Of a stretch of 64,000 nt of DNA, positions 1-10,993 are shown piece by piece. Source of the DNA: Hordeum vulgare subsp. vulgare (Eukaryota > Streptophyta > Magnoliopsida > Poales > Poaceae); the NCBI RefSeq assembly GCF_904849725.1, contig NC_058520.1:347073670-347137669 (forward strand), given 5' to 3'. The notes beneath the pieces are model-generated. The model was not told the origin of the DNA, did not search any database, and saw only the letters and a program-made list of their open reading frames with translations. The position numbers were made by a program, and so were the translations under genes. Each line of letters opens with the position of its first letter. Position 1 is the stretch's first letter.

Positions 1-7
1 CAAAATC

Positions 8-1220
8 TTGAAAAGGAAGGGGGCCTTCAAGTGGACCCCGGAGGCCGACACTGCCTTCGACCACCTCAAGCGTTACCTCACGAGCCCGCCGGTCATGGTG
101 GCGCCTCGCCCTCGGGAGCCCCTGCTACTTTACCTCACTCCCACCCCACACTCCGCCAGCGCCGCGTTGGTGGCAGTGAGGGAGGAGCAAGCCGGCAAGG
201 GTGCTACTTTGGGAAGCCCCAGCACACCCTCGCCCGATGCGCCTGAAGGCTCGCACGACTCGCAAACTCCAACTCCCCCGCAAGCGGAGGGACCTGAGGC
301 CCATACTGGCGAATCATATCACGAAGAGCCTTGTCTTCCCAAGGCCCTGACTTTTCCTCCGGACGACGAAACGCCCGACCTCCTGAAGCCACCAAGGAGC
401 ACGGCGCCCCGGGCGAAAGCGTCGTCGTTGAGCACCTAGTGTACTTCGTCAGCACGGTACTGCGGGATGCGTGCTCACGCTACCCAATGCAGCAGAAGCT
501 CCCTCTGGCGCTCCTCATCGCCTCGCGCAAACTGTGTCACTACTTCCAAGGACACCCGATCAAGGTCGTATCCTCTTACCCCTTGGAGAATAACCTGCAC
601 AACCCAAACACGGCACGAAGATTGAGCTGAGTGGAACATCGAGCTTCAGGCCTTCAACATCGAGCTTCAGGCCTCAAGGGAGCTGCCCTGGCCAACTTCT
701 TGGCGGAATGGACGGACGCACCGGACCGGGGGCTGGAAGGGAGCCAATCCCTTGCCCCGAGAGCATAAGCGCCCGAGGGATGGACAATGCACTTCGACGG
801 AGCCTTCACGCGAATGGGAGCGGGGCTGGTGTCCTGCTCACTTCCCTGATGGGAGACAAGCTTCGCTACGCCGTGCAGCTCTGCTTCCAACGGGGGGGGA
901 GGTCACCAAAAACATAGCAGAGTACGAGGTCCTCTTTGCCGGGCTACTCTCAGCTCCTCGTCAACTTCTCTAACAAGGAGTACGCTCCCAAGGATGAGCA
1001 TATGGAGGCGTATCTGCAGGAGGTACGTAAGATCGAGAAATTTATTCAGGGCCTGGAGCTGCAGCACGTCTCGCGAGGCGAAAACAAGGAGGCGGAGGAC
1101 ATCGCCAAAATAGCTTTGCGTCGCGAGGCTCATGAGCCAGGCGTTTTCGAGGACGACTCTTCAAGCCTTCCGCAGCGCTGTCACCTGAGGACCCGGCGCC
1201 GCACGGAGAGGAGCTCCCCC
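8..1220 (+). pseudogene. Tat pol remnant: two RNase H domains
   Basis: Degraded coding sequence for the end of the reverse-transcriptase/RNase H part of pol. Around 8-190 the frame gives the RT-RNase H connection (FKWTPEADTAFDHLKRYLT). At 430-630 a different frame gives [16 protein letters not shown] and [17 protein letters not shown], typical of the first RNase H. At 770-1130 pieces in two frames (GAGAGVLLTS-like, AEYEVLFAGL, then VRKIEKFIQGLELQHV and NKEAEDIAK) match the second, archaeal-type RNase H that Tat elements carry. At least three frame changes and several stops separate the pieces, and a short duplication ('cttcaacatcgagcttcagg', about 642-672) breaks the linker. Normally RNase H removes the RNA template during reverse transcription. 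It cannot be functional here. Confidence 0.75.
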
Positions 1221-1302
1221 TAGCACCGCCCTCGGGGGCTCCAGACTATGGGCAGGCCTCGGGGTCTCGACTGCACCTGGCCCTGGAGGCTCAAGACGAT
1301 GG

Positions 1303-2541
1303 TTGGATGCAGGAACTCGGAGCATATCTTCTCTGCGGCACATTGTCGGAGAAATAAGAAGATGCGAAACGCATAGTACGACAAACGTCAACCTACTGCG
1401 TGCGAGACGGTGCCTTGTACCACACACGCCCGAACAACGTCGCGCTACGGTGCATCTCCAGGGAGCAGGGGCGCAAGGTACTGGCTTACATTCATGGAGG
1501 GGACTGCGTACATCACTCCTCCTCACGCACGCTCGCAGGTAAGGCGCCCAAGTCAGGTTTTTATAGCCCACGGCTCTGGACGATGCCACCGAGCTGGTCA
1601 GTTCTTGCGAGGCCTACCAGTTCCATGCCAAGCAGATCTAGGAGCCCGCGCAGGGCTTCGACACCATCCCGCTCACCTGGCCTTTTGCGGTCTGGGGGCT
1701 GGACATATTGGGGCCCTTCTCGCGGGCCGCTGGGGGCTTCCGCTACCTCCATGTCGCCATCGACAAATTCACCAAGTGGGCGGAGGTGGATCCCGTGCGT
1801 GCCATCCCGGCCAGGTCTACCGTCAAGTTCATCAAGGGCCTCGTGAGCCGCTTCTACGTCCCCAACCGCATCATCACTGATAACGGCTCACAGATCACCA
1901 GTCAGCTCTTCAAGATTTACTGTGCTAACCTCGGTACACAGATATGCTACGCATGTGTGGCATATCCGCGGAGCAATGGCCAGGCGGAGCACGCCAAGGC
2001 AGAGGTCCTGCGGGGTCTCAAAGTGATGAGTTTCAAGAACAAGCTCGAAGCTTGCGGCTGATGTCGGGTCGATGAGCTCCCGTCGGTACTGTGGTCCATC
2101 CACACCACTGCAACCAAACCCACTGGTGAAACCCCGTTCTTCCTCGTCTACGGAGCAGAGGCAATTCTTCCCCACGAAATCAAGCACCGCTCCCCGTGGG
2201 TCTTGGCATTCGATGAGGAGCGTCAGGAGGCTGCGCGGGGGACGAACCTCGTACTTGGAGAGGAGGTGCGCCGCCGGGACTCTCTCTGAGCTGCGAGGTA
2301 CCAGCAGGCCTTGCGGCGGTGCCATTGCTGCAGCATCCGCTCCAGGACTCTCGAAGTCGGTGATCTCGTCTTGAGGTGGGTCCAATCCAGGGAAGGCTTG
2401 CATAAGCTTTCGCCCATGTGGGAAGGCCCATTCAAGGTTGTCCACGTCTTTGGGCCTGGTGCCGTGCGTCTGGAGACTCAAGATGGAGTTCCCATCCAGA
2501 ACGCGTGGAACATGCAGCACCTCTGCAAGTTCTACCCATGA
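1303..2541 (+). pseudogene. Tat integrase, degenerate
   Basis: Integrase joins element cDNA to the host chromosome. The zinc-binding N-terminal part is recognisable but broken at about 1395-1640. The catalytic core is best preserved at 1690-2061, with the first Asp in WGLDILGPF, the second in IITDNGSQ, and the Glu in NGQAEHAKAEVL, so the D,D,E residues are still present. After a stop at 2059 the frame changes. The C-terminal part at 2311-2541 reads through VGDLVLRWVQ, KLSPMWEGPFKVV and ends at WNMQHLCKFYP-stop, the usual end of grass Tat polyproteins. The long minus-strand reading frame over the same bases is a GC-rich shadow. Pseudogene by multiple frame breaks. Confidence 0.82.
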
Positions 2542-3360
2542 TGACTCTGCACCGCCCCTGCACTGCTTCCGCGTCGCCTCAGCATCGTCCCTGCGTCGTC
2601 CTTCAGTTCTTCCGGAACCTACTTCATCCCGTGACACTCTTATGTAATAACGAGCCAAGGCTGTATACGCCCAGGGCCCCCCGAGGACGTGGAAGGGGTC
2701 CATCCCACGCCTAGTGGGGAAGACAGAGGAAATCAACACAGTCCACCAATGACTTCCGGAATCAGGCGCCTAATGCCTTGAGGGTAGGGACACTCGCAAG
2801 GCCAAAGCGTCCTCGCGACCTCCGAGATACACCCCCACCGTGACACTCTCATGTAATAACGAGCCGAGGCTGTATACGCCCAGGCCCCCCTGAGGAAGCG
2901 GAAGGGGTCCAGCCAACACCTAGTGGAAGCCCTATGCTCAGCGCTGGGGGCGATGGAGGCAGAGAACATATTAGGTGCCGGACACGGCTTGCATTTTCTT
3001 TTTCTGGCTTGGATTTACTAGTAGTTATGAAATCAAAACTCGGGGCCTTTCCAAATGAAGCTTTCTGCAAAAACTTATTTTCCCTGAACTCTTCGCGGCA
3101 CTCTTTTCCTCTGAGTCGAGCATATGTCTGCCCTCACCTGCTTGTACCCCGCGAGCAGGCGCTGGGGGCACGGTGCTGACACCTCTCCAAGTTCTTGGCA
3201 CCCGAATCCACATGTGGTACTCACTGACAAGTCGGCAGACTCATGCCAACTAGTACTCACTCAAGAGGTCTATTCGCGGCTCGGCACACCAACCTGGAGA
3301 GGGAACAACATTTGGTCTTTCCGCACAACAGTTGTTTATCTTGGGGCAGTTTGAGCGCCC
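2542..3360 (+). repeat. Tat 3' non-coding region with a direct duplication
   Basis: No coding frame is supported here. A segment of about 90 bp beginning GTGACACTCTTATGTAATAA at 2631 recurs at 2840, so the two starts are 209 bp apart. The copies share 'aacgagcc.aggctgtatacgcccagg' and 'ggaaggggtcca'. The region lies between the pol stop at 2541 and a larger tandem array. Such repeat-rich 3' spacers are common in Tat elements. Confidence 0.7.
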
Positions 3361-3905
3361 AAGGGGGCTCTTGAGCATAACGCCTGAGGAGCCTTACCAG
3401 TCACAAAGCCACCTGGCACCCCGGTGCCGGGGCCTGGCCCCGTGAGGAATCACCTTGGTAACGAGTTGCGCGTCACGACGGAGGGGAAATGTGCGGGACT
3501 AGGGCCTGCCGACGCAGGACTTCTTGAATGCAGATTAGGGACGTCCAAAAACGGAACTTTTGAGGTCCTCTTGAATGTCTAAGGGGGCTCCTGAGCGTCA
3601 CACCTAAGTAACCTTACCGGTCTCAAAGCCATCTGGTACCCGAGTGCTAGGGCCTTGTCCCGCGAGGGGCGACCTTGACAAGTCGTTCCTCGCGGCAGGA
3701 AATGAGCGGGACTGGATCCTGTCGACGTAGAGCCGCTTGAATGTCTAAGGGGGCTCTTAGGCACAGCGCCTCAAGAGCCTTACCGGTCACAAAGCCACCT
3801 GGCACCCCGATGCCAGGGCTTTGCCCCGTGAGGAACGACCTTGGTAACGGGTCGCGCCCCACGACGGCAGGGAGATGTGCGGGACCGGTGCCCCGAGTTT
3901 TTGGA
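3361..3905 (+). repeat. Three-copy tandem array in the Tat 3' spacer
   Basis: Units start with AAGGGGGCTC at 3361, 3581 and 3747, giving spacings of 220 and 166 bp. Each then reads 'gccttacc.gtc.caaagcca.ctgg.accc' followed by 'cttg..aacg.gt' and 'gtgcgggac'. The first unit is longer because about 55 bp ('cagattagggacgtcc...') precede the second. After the third unit there is a run of about 12 C at 3920-3931. Tandem arrays in this position are known for Tat/Ogre elements. Confidence 0.8.
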
Positions 3906-4153
3906 CGTCCCTAACCGACCCCCCCCCCCCCGAGCACCACAGTCATGCGTCAGAACAAAGTAGTTTCCCACAAGCAAACCAAGCTAAGTATCTAAACCAG
4001 CAGAGAAGCAACATCACTAACAAAAGGAGGCGGCTGCCCAAATCCATTACATGCCCGAAGGGCCTATCCTCGTTCCTATGAATGCAGGGTCATAAGCAAG
4101 GAGGAGAAAACTGGCGGTGGAGATGCCGGAGGAGGGTCGCCGCCGCTGACACC
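3906..4153. other. Spacer after the antisense B3 frame
   Basis: Short stretch between the tandem array and the stop codon of the antisense B3 frame. On the minus strand it would be the 3' untranslated region of that frame. It holds the poly-C run and no convincing coding sequence or clear polyadenylation signal that I can support. Confidence 0.4.
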
Positions 4154-4318
4154 CTACACCCGCACGTCGACACTCAGTCCGTGTCCTCCTCCTCCTTCAC
4201 ACGCGTCGCAGGAGCAGACGGGCGGCGCAACGCTAGGGGGCTCCTCCTCGAGGCTCGGACACGGCAGCGAGGAGGTATCGCCGACGCTGGGGGACCAACG
4301 CCCGCCATCAGAGACAGG
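4154..4318 (-). pseudogene. 3' end of antisense B3-domain frame, cut off by Athila-1
   Basis: This is the distal (C-terminal) part of the minus-strand frame whose main part lies at 14392-15023. If the Athila-1 insertion and one TSD copy are removed, the codon split by the insertion is restored in frame. The reading then continues for about 53 codons without a stop to TAG (plus-strand cta at 4154-4156). The tail is rich in Ser, Pro, Glu and Gly with a Cys cluster and a run of Gly (CSCDACEGGGG). No known domain is seen in this tail. The uninterrupted frame over the junction is strong evidence that the two pieces were one ORF before the insertion. Confidence 0.75.
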
Positions 4319-5841
4319 TGATACGTCAATTTTGCATCATGTTTTCATGTTGATATGTATCACTTATTGGGCTGTTATTTCACTTCACGGCACAATTCTT
4401 ATGCCTTTTTTCTGTTATTTTGCAAGGTTTACATGAAGAGGGAGAATGCCGGCAGCTGGAATTCTGGCCTGAAAGTGGAGCAAGTTTGAGATACCTATTC
4501 TGCGCAACTCCAAACGCCGTAAAAATCAACGCGGATTTTTTTGCTAGATTTATAAAAAATAATGGGCCGAAGAAGCGCCAGAGGGGCGCTAGGAGGTGGC
4601 CACAAGCCTGCTTGGCGCGACCACCCCCCGGCCGCGCCAAGGGAGCTTGTGGGCAGCCTGCTGGCCCACTGGCCCCCATCTTCTGCTATAGGAAGGGTTT
4701 CGTCCAGAAAAAAATAAGGTAGGAGCATTTTCGTGGATTCGCCGCCGCCACGAGGCGGAACTTGAGCAGAACCAATCTAGAGCTCCGGCAGGACGATCCT
4801 GCTAGGGATACTTCCCTCCCGGAGGGGGAAATCGTCGCCATCATCATCACCAACACTCCTCTCATCGGAGGGGACTAGTCACCATCAACATCTTCATCAG
4901 CACCATCTCATCTCCAAACCCTAGTTCATCTCTTGTCACAAATCTCCGTCTCACGACTCCGATTGGTACTTGTAAGGTTGCTAGTAGTGTTGATTACTCT
5001 TTGTAGTTGATGCTAGTTGGATTACTTGGTGGAAGAGTTTATGTTCAGATCCTTGATGCTACTCATTACCTCTCTGGTCATGAATATGATTATACTTTGT
5101 GAGTAGTTACTTTTGTTCCTGAGGACATGGGATAAGTCATGCTAATAGTAGTCATGTGAGTTTGGTATTCGTTCGGTAATTTGATGCGTTGTATGTTGTT
5201 TTTCCTCTAGTGGTGTTATGTGAAGGTCGACTACATAACACTTCACCATTATTTGGGCCTAGAGGAAGGCATTGGGAAGTAGTAAGTAGATGATGGGTTC
5301 TAGAGTGACAGAAGCTTAAACCCTAGTTTATGCGTTACTTCGTAAGGGGCTGATTTGGATCCACTAGTTTAATGCTATGGTTAGACTTTGTCTTAATTCT
5401 TCTTTCGTAGTTGCGGATGCTTGCGAGAGGGGTTAATCATTAGTGGGATGCTTGTACAAGTAAGGGCAGTACCCAAGCGCCGGTCCACCCACATATCAAA
5501 CTATCAAAGTAACGAACGCGAATCATATGAACATGATGAAAACTAGTATGACAGAAATTCCCGCATGTCCTTGGGAGAGTTTTTCCTCCTATAAGACTTT
5601 GTCCAGGCTTGTTCCTTGCTACAAAAGGGATTGGGCCACTTTGCTGCACCGTTGCTAATTTTGTTACTTGTTGCTTGCTACGAATCATCTCACCACACAA
5701 TCACTTGTTACCGATAATTTCAGTGCTTGCAGATATTTCCTTGCTGAAAACCACTTGTCAGATCCTTATGCTCCTCGTTGGGTTCGACACTCTTACTTAT
5801 CAAAAGGACTACGATTGATACTCTATACTTGTGTGTCATCG
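4319..5841 (+). repeat. Athila-1 5' LTR
   Basis: 1523 bp, starts TGATACGTCAATTTTGCATC and ends GTGTCATCG, where the partner LTR has GTCATCA. It contains a GC-rich hairpin with arms near 4599-4619 and 4633-4652 (CACAAGC...GCTTGTGG). A weak TATA-like 'gctatagg' is at 4684-4691 and an A-tract 'cagaaaaaaat' just after it. It carries about 29 bp (near 5330-5360) that the 3' LTR lacks. Confidence 0.92.
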
Positions 5842-5852
5842 AGACTCTTTTC

Positions 5853-5870
5853 TGGCGTTGTTACCGGGGA
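5853..5870 (+). promoter_or_regulatory. Athila-1 primer binding site (tRNA-Asp type)
   Basis: Eleven bases after the LTR end, TGGCGTTGTTACCGGGGA matches 15 of 18 bases of the complement of the 3' end of plant tRNA-Asp (TGGCGCCGTTGCCGGGGA). The second Athila element in the window has the perfect version at the same distance. Confidence 0.85.
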
Positions 5871-5947
5871 GTGAAGCGCCTTTGGTAAGTGGAAATTGGT
5901 AAGGAAACATTCATATAGTGTGCTGAAATTTATTGTCACTTGTCACT

Positions 5948-6592
5948 ATGGATACTAATCCTTTGAGGGGCTTGTTCGGGGTATCTTCACCTCAAACAGA
6001 AGCACAAAGAGTTTCTCCTCAACCTGGTGCACCTACTAAAAATATTTGCTTTGAATTTCCTTTGGGTATGCTTGAGAAACTGCTGGCTAATCCTTTTACA
6101 GGAGATGGAACATCACATCGAGACTTGCATCTAATCTATGTAGATGAATTTTGTGGTTTATTTAAGCTTGTAGGTTTGCCCGAGGATGAGGTCAATAAGA
6201 AAGTATTTCCTTTATCTTTGAAGGATAAGGCGTTGACATGGTATAGGCTATGTGATGATACTGGATCATGGGACTACAATCGGTTGAAATTGGAATTTCA
6301 TAAAAAGTTCTATCCTATGCATTTAGTACATCGTGATCGGAATTATATTTATAATTTTTGGCCTCATGGCAGAGAAAGCATCGCTCAAGCTTGGGGGAGT
6401 CTTAAATCAATGCTATATTCATGCCCCAATCATGAGCTCTCGAGAGAAATTATCATTCAGAACTTCTATGCTCGGCTTTCTCATGATGATCGCACCATGC
6501 TTGACACTTCTTGTACCTGTTCTTTTATGAATAGAGATATTGACTTCAAATGGAATTTATTGGAGAGAATTAAACGCAACTCTGAAGCTTAG
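5948..6592 (+). pseudogene. Athila-1 gag, N-terminal part
   Basis: Structural capsid-type protein of the retrotransposon particle. The ATG at 5948 follows the PBS by about 80 bases and opens with MDTNPLRGLFG. The frame contains the retrotransposon gag core: a Phe/Leu-rich helix region (FPLSLKDKALTWYRL), then LKLEFHKKFYP and SIAQAWGSLKSML. It is stopped by TAG at 6590-6592. The same frame resumes after stops near 6600-6840 and runs into the protease part, so the stop looks like a nonsense mutation and not the original end. No zinc knuckle is visible. Confidence 0.88.
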
Positions 6593-7543
6593 GAGCTTGA
6601 AGAAGGTAAGGAGTCAGGTACGAATTTCACGTTTGATTGCGTTAAATCCTTTGTTGAGATAAATACTTTTTTGTGACTTTAGCGCTAAGTCTGGACTTGA
6701 CTCTGAGATAGTAGCTTCATTGAATCCTTTGCTGCTCATATTGATCTCTCCAAAGAGAACTGGTTTAAATATCATCCTCCTCTAGAAGTCAATGTAGTTA
6801 AACCCACTCCAGTTGAAGAGAAAGTCATTGCCTATAATGATCCAGTGGTTCCCAATGCTTACATTGAGAAGCCACCTTTCCCTGTTAGGATAAAGGGTCA
6901 TTCTAAAGCTTCAACTGTGATACGTAGAGGCTATATTAGAACACCTACACCCTCTGAGAAAATTAGAGTTGAACCTAGCATTGCTATCATCAAAGATCTT
7001 CTGTCCGACGATGTTGAGGGACATAATATTCACTTCTGTGAAGATGCTGCTAGAATTGCTAAACCTCATGTTAGAGACAAACATAGGCATGTTGTTGGCA
7101 CGCCTATGGTCTCTGTTAAGATAGGAGATCATTGTTATCATGGTTTATGTGACGTGGGTTCTAGTGTTAGTGCAATACCTCAATCCTTATATGATGAAAT
7201 CAAAGATGAGATTGCACTTGTTGAGATAGAGCCTATTGATGTCACTATTCAGCTTGCCAATAGAGATACTATGTGCCATGTGGGAATTGTTAGGGATGTT
7301 GAAGTCTTGTGTGGTAAAACGAAGTATCCTACTGATTTCCTCGTTATTGCTACCGCTCAAGATAGCTTTTGTCCCATCATATTTGGTAGACCTTTTCTCA
7401 ATACCGTCAATGCTCATATTGATCGAGAGAAGCAAACTGTCACTGTTGGCTTTGAAGGTGTGTCACACAAGTTCAACTTCTCCAAGTTTGGTAGACAATC
7501 TCATGAAAAGGAGTTGCCTAGTAAGGATGAAACTATAGCCTGA
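6593..7543 (+). pseudogene. Athila-1 gag C-terminus and aspartic protease
   Basis: Stops break 6593-6840; from 6845 the frame (same as gag) is open to 7543. The protease active-site region reads GLCDVGSSVSAIPQSLY at about 7147-7195, with D-V-G-S in place of the usual D-[LT]-G-[AS]. Downstream FVPIIFGRPFLNT-like residues (SFCPIIFGRPFLN, about 7365-7400) form the second conserved block of retropepsin-like Athila proteases. The protease would cleave the polyprotein. The frame ends at TGA 7541-7543, and pol continues in another frame. Confidence 0.85.
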
Positions 7544-7584
7544 GCTTCTATTTCCGTGCCTCCTACTGATCCCTTAGCGCAAAC

Positions 7585-9338
7585 TTGCTTGAGAATTCAA
7601 ATGATATGTATATGGATGAAAGGGATGAGATAGATAGAGTTGTCTTAGAACAATATCCTATCCTTAAGAATAACTTCCCTATTGAATTGTTTGGGGATCC
7701 ACCTCCACCAAAGGGTGATCCTGTGTTCAAGCTTAAACAGTTGCCAGATACTCTTAAGTATGCTTTTCTTGATGAAAAAGAGATATACCCTGTCATAATT
7801 AGTGCTAGCCTCTCAGAGCATGAAGAAAAGAAGTTGCTAAAAACTCTGAGGAAGCACCGTGCTGCTATTGGATATGCTCTTGATGATCTTAAGCGCATTA
7901 GTCCCACTCTATGCCAGCCTAAGATCAAAACTGATCCTGATTTTAAACCAGTTGCTGACCATCAAAGGAGATTGAATCCTAAGATGAAAGAAGTAGTAAG
8001 AAAAGAAATACTAAAGCTCCTGGAAGCGGGTATTATCTATCCTGTTGCTCATAGCGATTGGGTGAGTCCGGTGCATTGCGTCCCTAAGAAGGGAGGCATT
8101 ACCGTTGTCCCTAATGATAAGGATGAATTGATACCATAGAGGATTATTACTGGCTATAGGATGGTGATCGATTTTAGGAAATTGAATAAAGCCACAAGGA
8201 AAGATAACGACCCTTTGCCTTTTATCGACCAAATGCTAGAAAGGTTGTCTAAACACACACATTTCTGCTTTCTAGACGGTTATTCTGGATTCCCCCAAAT
8301 ACCAGTTGCACAATCTGATCAGGAGAAAACCACTTTCACCTGCCCTTTCGGTACCTTTGCTTATAGACGTATGCCTTTCGGCTTATGCAATGCACCTGCC
8401 ACCTTTCAAAGATGTATGATGGCTATATTCTCTGACTTTTGTGAAATGATTGTCGAGGTTTTCATGGATGACTTTTCTGTTTATGGGTCTTCCTTTGATG
8501 ATTGCCTCAGCAACCTTGATCGAGTCTTACAGAGATTTAAAGACACCAATCTTGTCCTGAATTGGGAGAAGTCCCACTTTATGGTTAATGAAGGAATCGT
8601 CTTAGGACATAAAATTTCTGAAAGAGGTATTGCAATCGATAAGACTAAGGTTGATGCAATCGAGAAAATGCCATACCCGACAGATATCAAAGGTATAAGA
8701 AGTTTCCTTGGTCATACTGGTTTCTATAGAAGGTTCATTAAAGACTTCTCTAAGATTTCAAGGCCTCTTACCAATCTCTTGCAAAAAGATATTCCTTTTG
8801 TTTTTGACGATGATTGTGACGAAGCCTTCGAAATACTTAAGAGGGCTTTGATCGCTGCACCTATTTTTCAACTACCTCATTGGAACTTACATTTTGAAAT
8901 CATGTGTGATGCTATGCTGTTGGTGTTGTTCTAGGGCAAAGAGTTGATAAGAAGTTCAATGTTATTCACTACGCTAGTAAAACTCCAGACAGTGCCCAGA
9001 GAAACTATGCTACTACGGAGAAGGAATTTTTAGCAGTCGTGTTTGCATGTGAAAAGTTCAGGTCTTACATAGTTTATTCCAAAGTCACTATTCACACTGA
9101 TCATGCTGCTATTAAATACCTCATGGGGAAGAAGGACGCTAAACCTACACTTATCAGATGGGTTCTCTTGCTACAAGAGTTTGATTTGCACGTTGTCGAC
9201 AGGAAGGGTGCTGATAACCCCGTAGTAGATAACTTGTCTAGGTTGGAGAACGTTCTTGATGACCCACAACCTATTGATGATAGCTTTCCCGATGAGCAAT
9301 TGAATTTCATCAATGCTTACTGCACCATGGTATGCTGA
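7585..9338 (+). pseudogene. Athila-1 reverse transcriptase and RNase H
   Basis: The RT N-terminal region (ILKLLEAGIIYPVAHSDWVSPV) is open to a TAG at 8137-8139. The same frame continues with YRMVIDFRKLN, then MPFGLCNAPATFQRCM and the catalytic FMDDFSVYG box (about 8461-8487), then SFLGHTGFYRRFIKDFS. Near 8925 a one-base shift moves RNase H into another frame ([42 protein letters not shown]) ending [13 protein letters not shown]. Copies RNA into DNA in the particle and removes the template. Catalytic residues D-D of RT are present; the domain fails because of one nonsense codon and one frameshift. Confidence 0.92.
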
Positions 9339-10541
9339 TTATGCAAACTATATCGTTGCCAAATACATACCACCTAGTTTCACGTACCAGCAAAAGAAGA
9401 AATTCTTCTTTGACTTGAGACATTACTTTTGGGATGATCCTCACCTTTATAAGGAAGGAGTAGATGGTGTTATTAGACGTCGTGTACCTGAACATGAACA
9501 GGGACAGATCCTATAGAAGTGTCACTCCGAGGCCTACGGAGGACACCATGCGGGAGATAGAACTGCGCACAAGGTATTGCAATAAGGTTTCTATTGGCCC
9601 ACTCTCTTCAAGGATGCCCGTAAGTTTGTCTTGTCTTGTGACGAATGTCAAAGAATAGGTAATATTAGCAAACGTCGGGAAATGCCTATGAACTATTCAC
9701 TTGTCATTGAACCATCTAATGTCTGGGGCTTTGATTATATGGGACCTTTTCCAAAATCCAATGGGTATACTGATATCCTAATTGTTGTTCATTACGTCAC
9801 TAAGTGGGTAGAAGCTATCCCCACTAGTAGTGCTGATCACAGCACTTCTATCACGATGCTTAAAGAAGTTATTTTCCCTAGATTTGGAGTCTCTAGATAT
9901 CTAATGACTGACGGTGGTTCACACTTCATTCACGGTGCTTTCCGTAAAACGCTTGCTAAGTACGATGTCAACCATAGAATTGCGTCTCCCTATCACCCTC
10001 AGTCCAGTGGTCAAGTAGATCTAGCAACAGAGAGATTAAACTAATTTTGCAAAAGACCGTTAACAGGTCTAGAAAGAATTGGTCTAAGAAGCTCAATGAT
10101 GCACTGTGGGCTTATAGAACTGCCTATAAGAATCCCATGGGCATGTCTCCGTACAAAATGGTGTACGGTAAAGCATGTCATCTACCTCTTGAGCTAGAGC
10201 ATAAAGCTTATTGGGCAATCAAAGAGCTCAACTTTGATTTCAAACTTGCCGGTGAGAAGAGGTTATTTGATATTAGCTCGCTTGATGAATGGAGAACTCA
10301 GGCATATGAGAATGCCAAGTTGTTCAAAGAGAAGGTTAATAGATGGCATGATAAGAGGATACAAAAGCATGAGTTCAATGTAGGTGATTATGTCTTGCTA
10401 TATAACTCTCGTTTAGAATTCTTTGCAGGCAAGCTTCTCTCTAAATGGGAAGGTCCCAATGTTGTTGAGGAAGTATATTGTTCCGGTGATATCAAGATCA
10501 ACAATACGGAATGTAATTGTCTGAGAGTTGTAAATGGGTAG
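9313..10541 (+). pseudogene. Athila-1 integrase
   Basis: The zinc-binding part is visible across 9380-9660 with stops (IRRRVPE, then GGHHAGDRTAHKV and CDECQR). The core follows: first Asp in WGFDYMGPFP, second in LMTDGGSHF. At the expected Glu the sequence gives SSGQVDLATERL, an Asp codon (gat, about 10018-10020). The frame stops at 10042 and continues shifted through KKLNDALWAYRTAYKNPMG, YGKACHLPLELEHKAYWAI and the C-terminal KWEGPNVVEEVY to 10541. Loss of the third acidic residue would by itself impair strand transfer. Confidence 0.9.
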
Positions 10542-10679
10542 AGAATCAAGCATTATATCTCAGGTACTCCCATAAATGTCGGGAGCAATATTATCATACA
10601 ATAACCCCGGAAGAATACCTAAGGGATATTTATCAGCCTGTTTTAGACTCCGAAATGAAGAGGTATGTGATTCGGTAAG

Positions 10680-10993
10680 AAAACGGAGTCCAAAAATTTT
10701 CCAGTAGGAAATTTTCTCCGTTTTGGAATATTTGAAAAATTCAAAAATTGGAAGTAGTCCGGAAAGTGCGCGAGGAGGCGACAAGCCTTCCTGGCGCGGG
10801 CCCACCCCCTGGCCGCGCCAGGAGGGCTTGTCGCCACCTCGTGCACCTCGTGGACTTCGTTTTCGTGCGGGGTACTCCTTCTGGTCTGAAAAAAAATCAT
10901 TATATATACTCCCGTTTGGTCTGACCCCTGCATCACGCAGATTTCCTCTGTTTTTCGTTTCGAGCCTGTTTTCTGCCGCAGATTTAGGGTAAG
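10680..10993 (+). promoter_or_regulatory. LTR-like promoter/hairpin module before the envelope-position ORF of Athila-1
   Basis: Non-coding spacer after integrase. It has an AT-rich part with 'gaaaaattcaaaaatt', then a near-perfect inverted repeat (arms 10771-10798 and 10814-10841, 26 of 28 bases pairing), then a pyrimidine-rich part, 'ctgaaaaaaaatc' and a TATA-like ATTATATATACT at about 10898-10909. The same order (AT-rich, CAAGCC/GGCTTG hairpin, pyrimidines, GAAAAAAATC) occurs in the LTR at 4520-4720. A start codon follows at 10994. I infer an internal promoter or leader derived from the LTR. Confidence 0.55.

Noticed and set aside
1888..2739. 283-codon open frame on the minus strand
   Set aside because: It lies opposite the Tat integrase, which has clear D,D,E motifs on the plus strand; the minus frame has no recognisable domain and is a GC-rich shadow.
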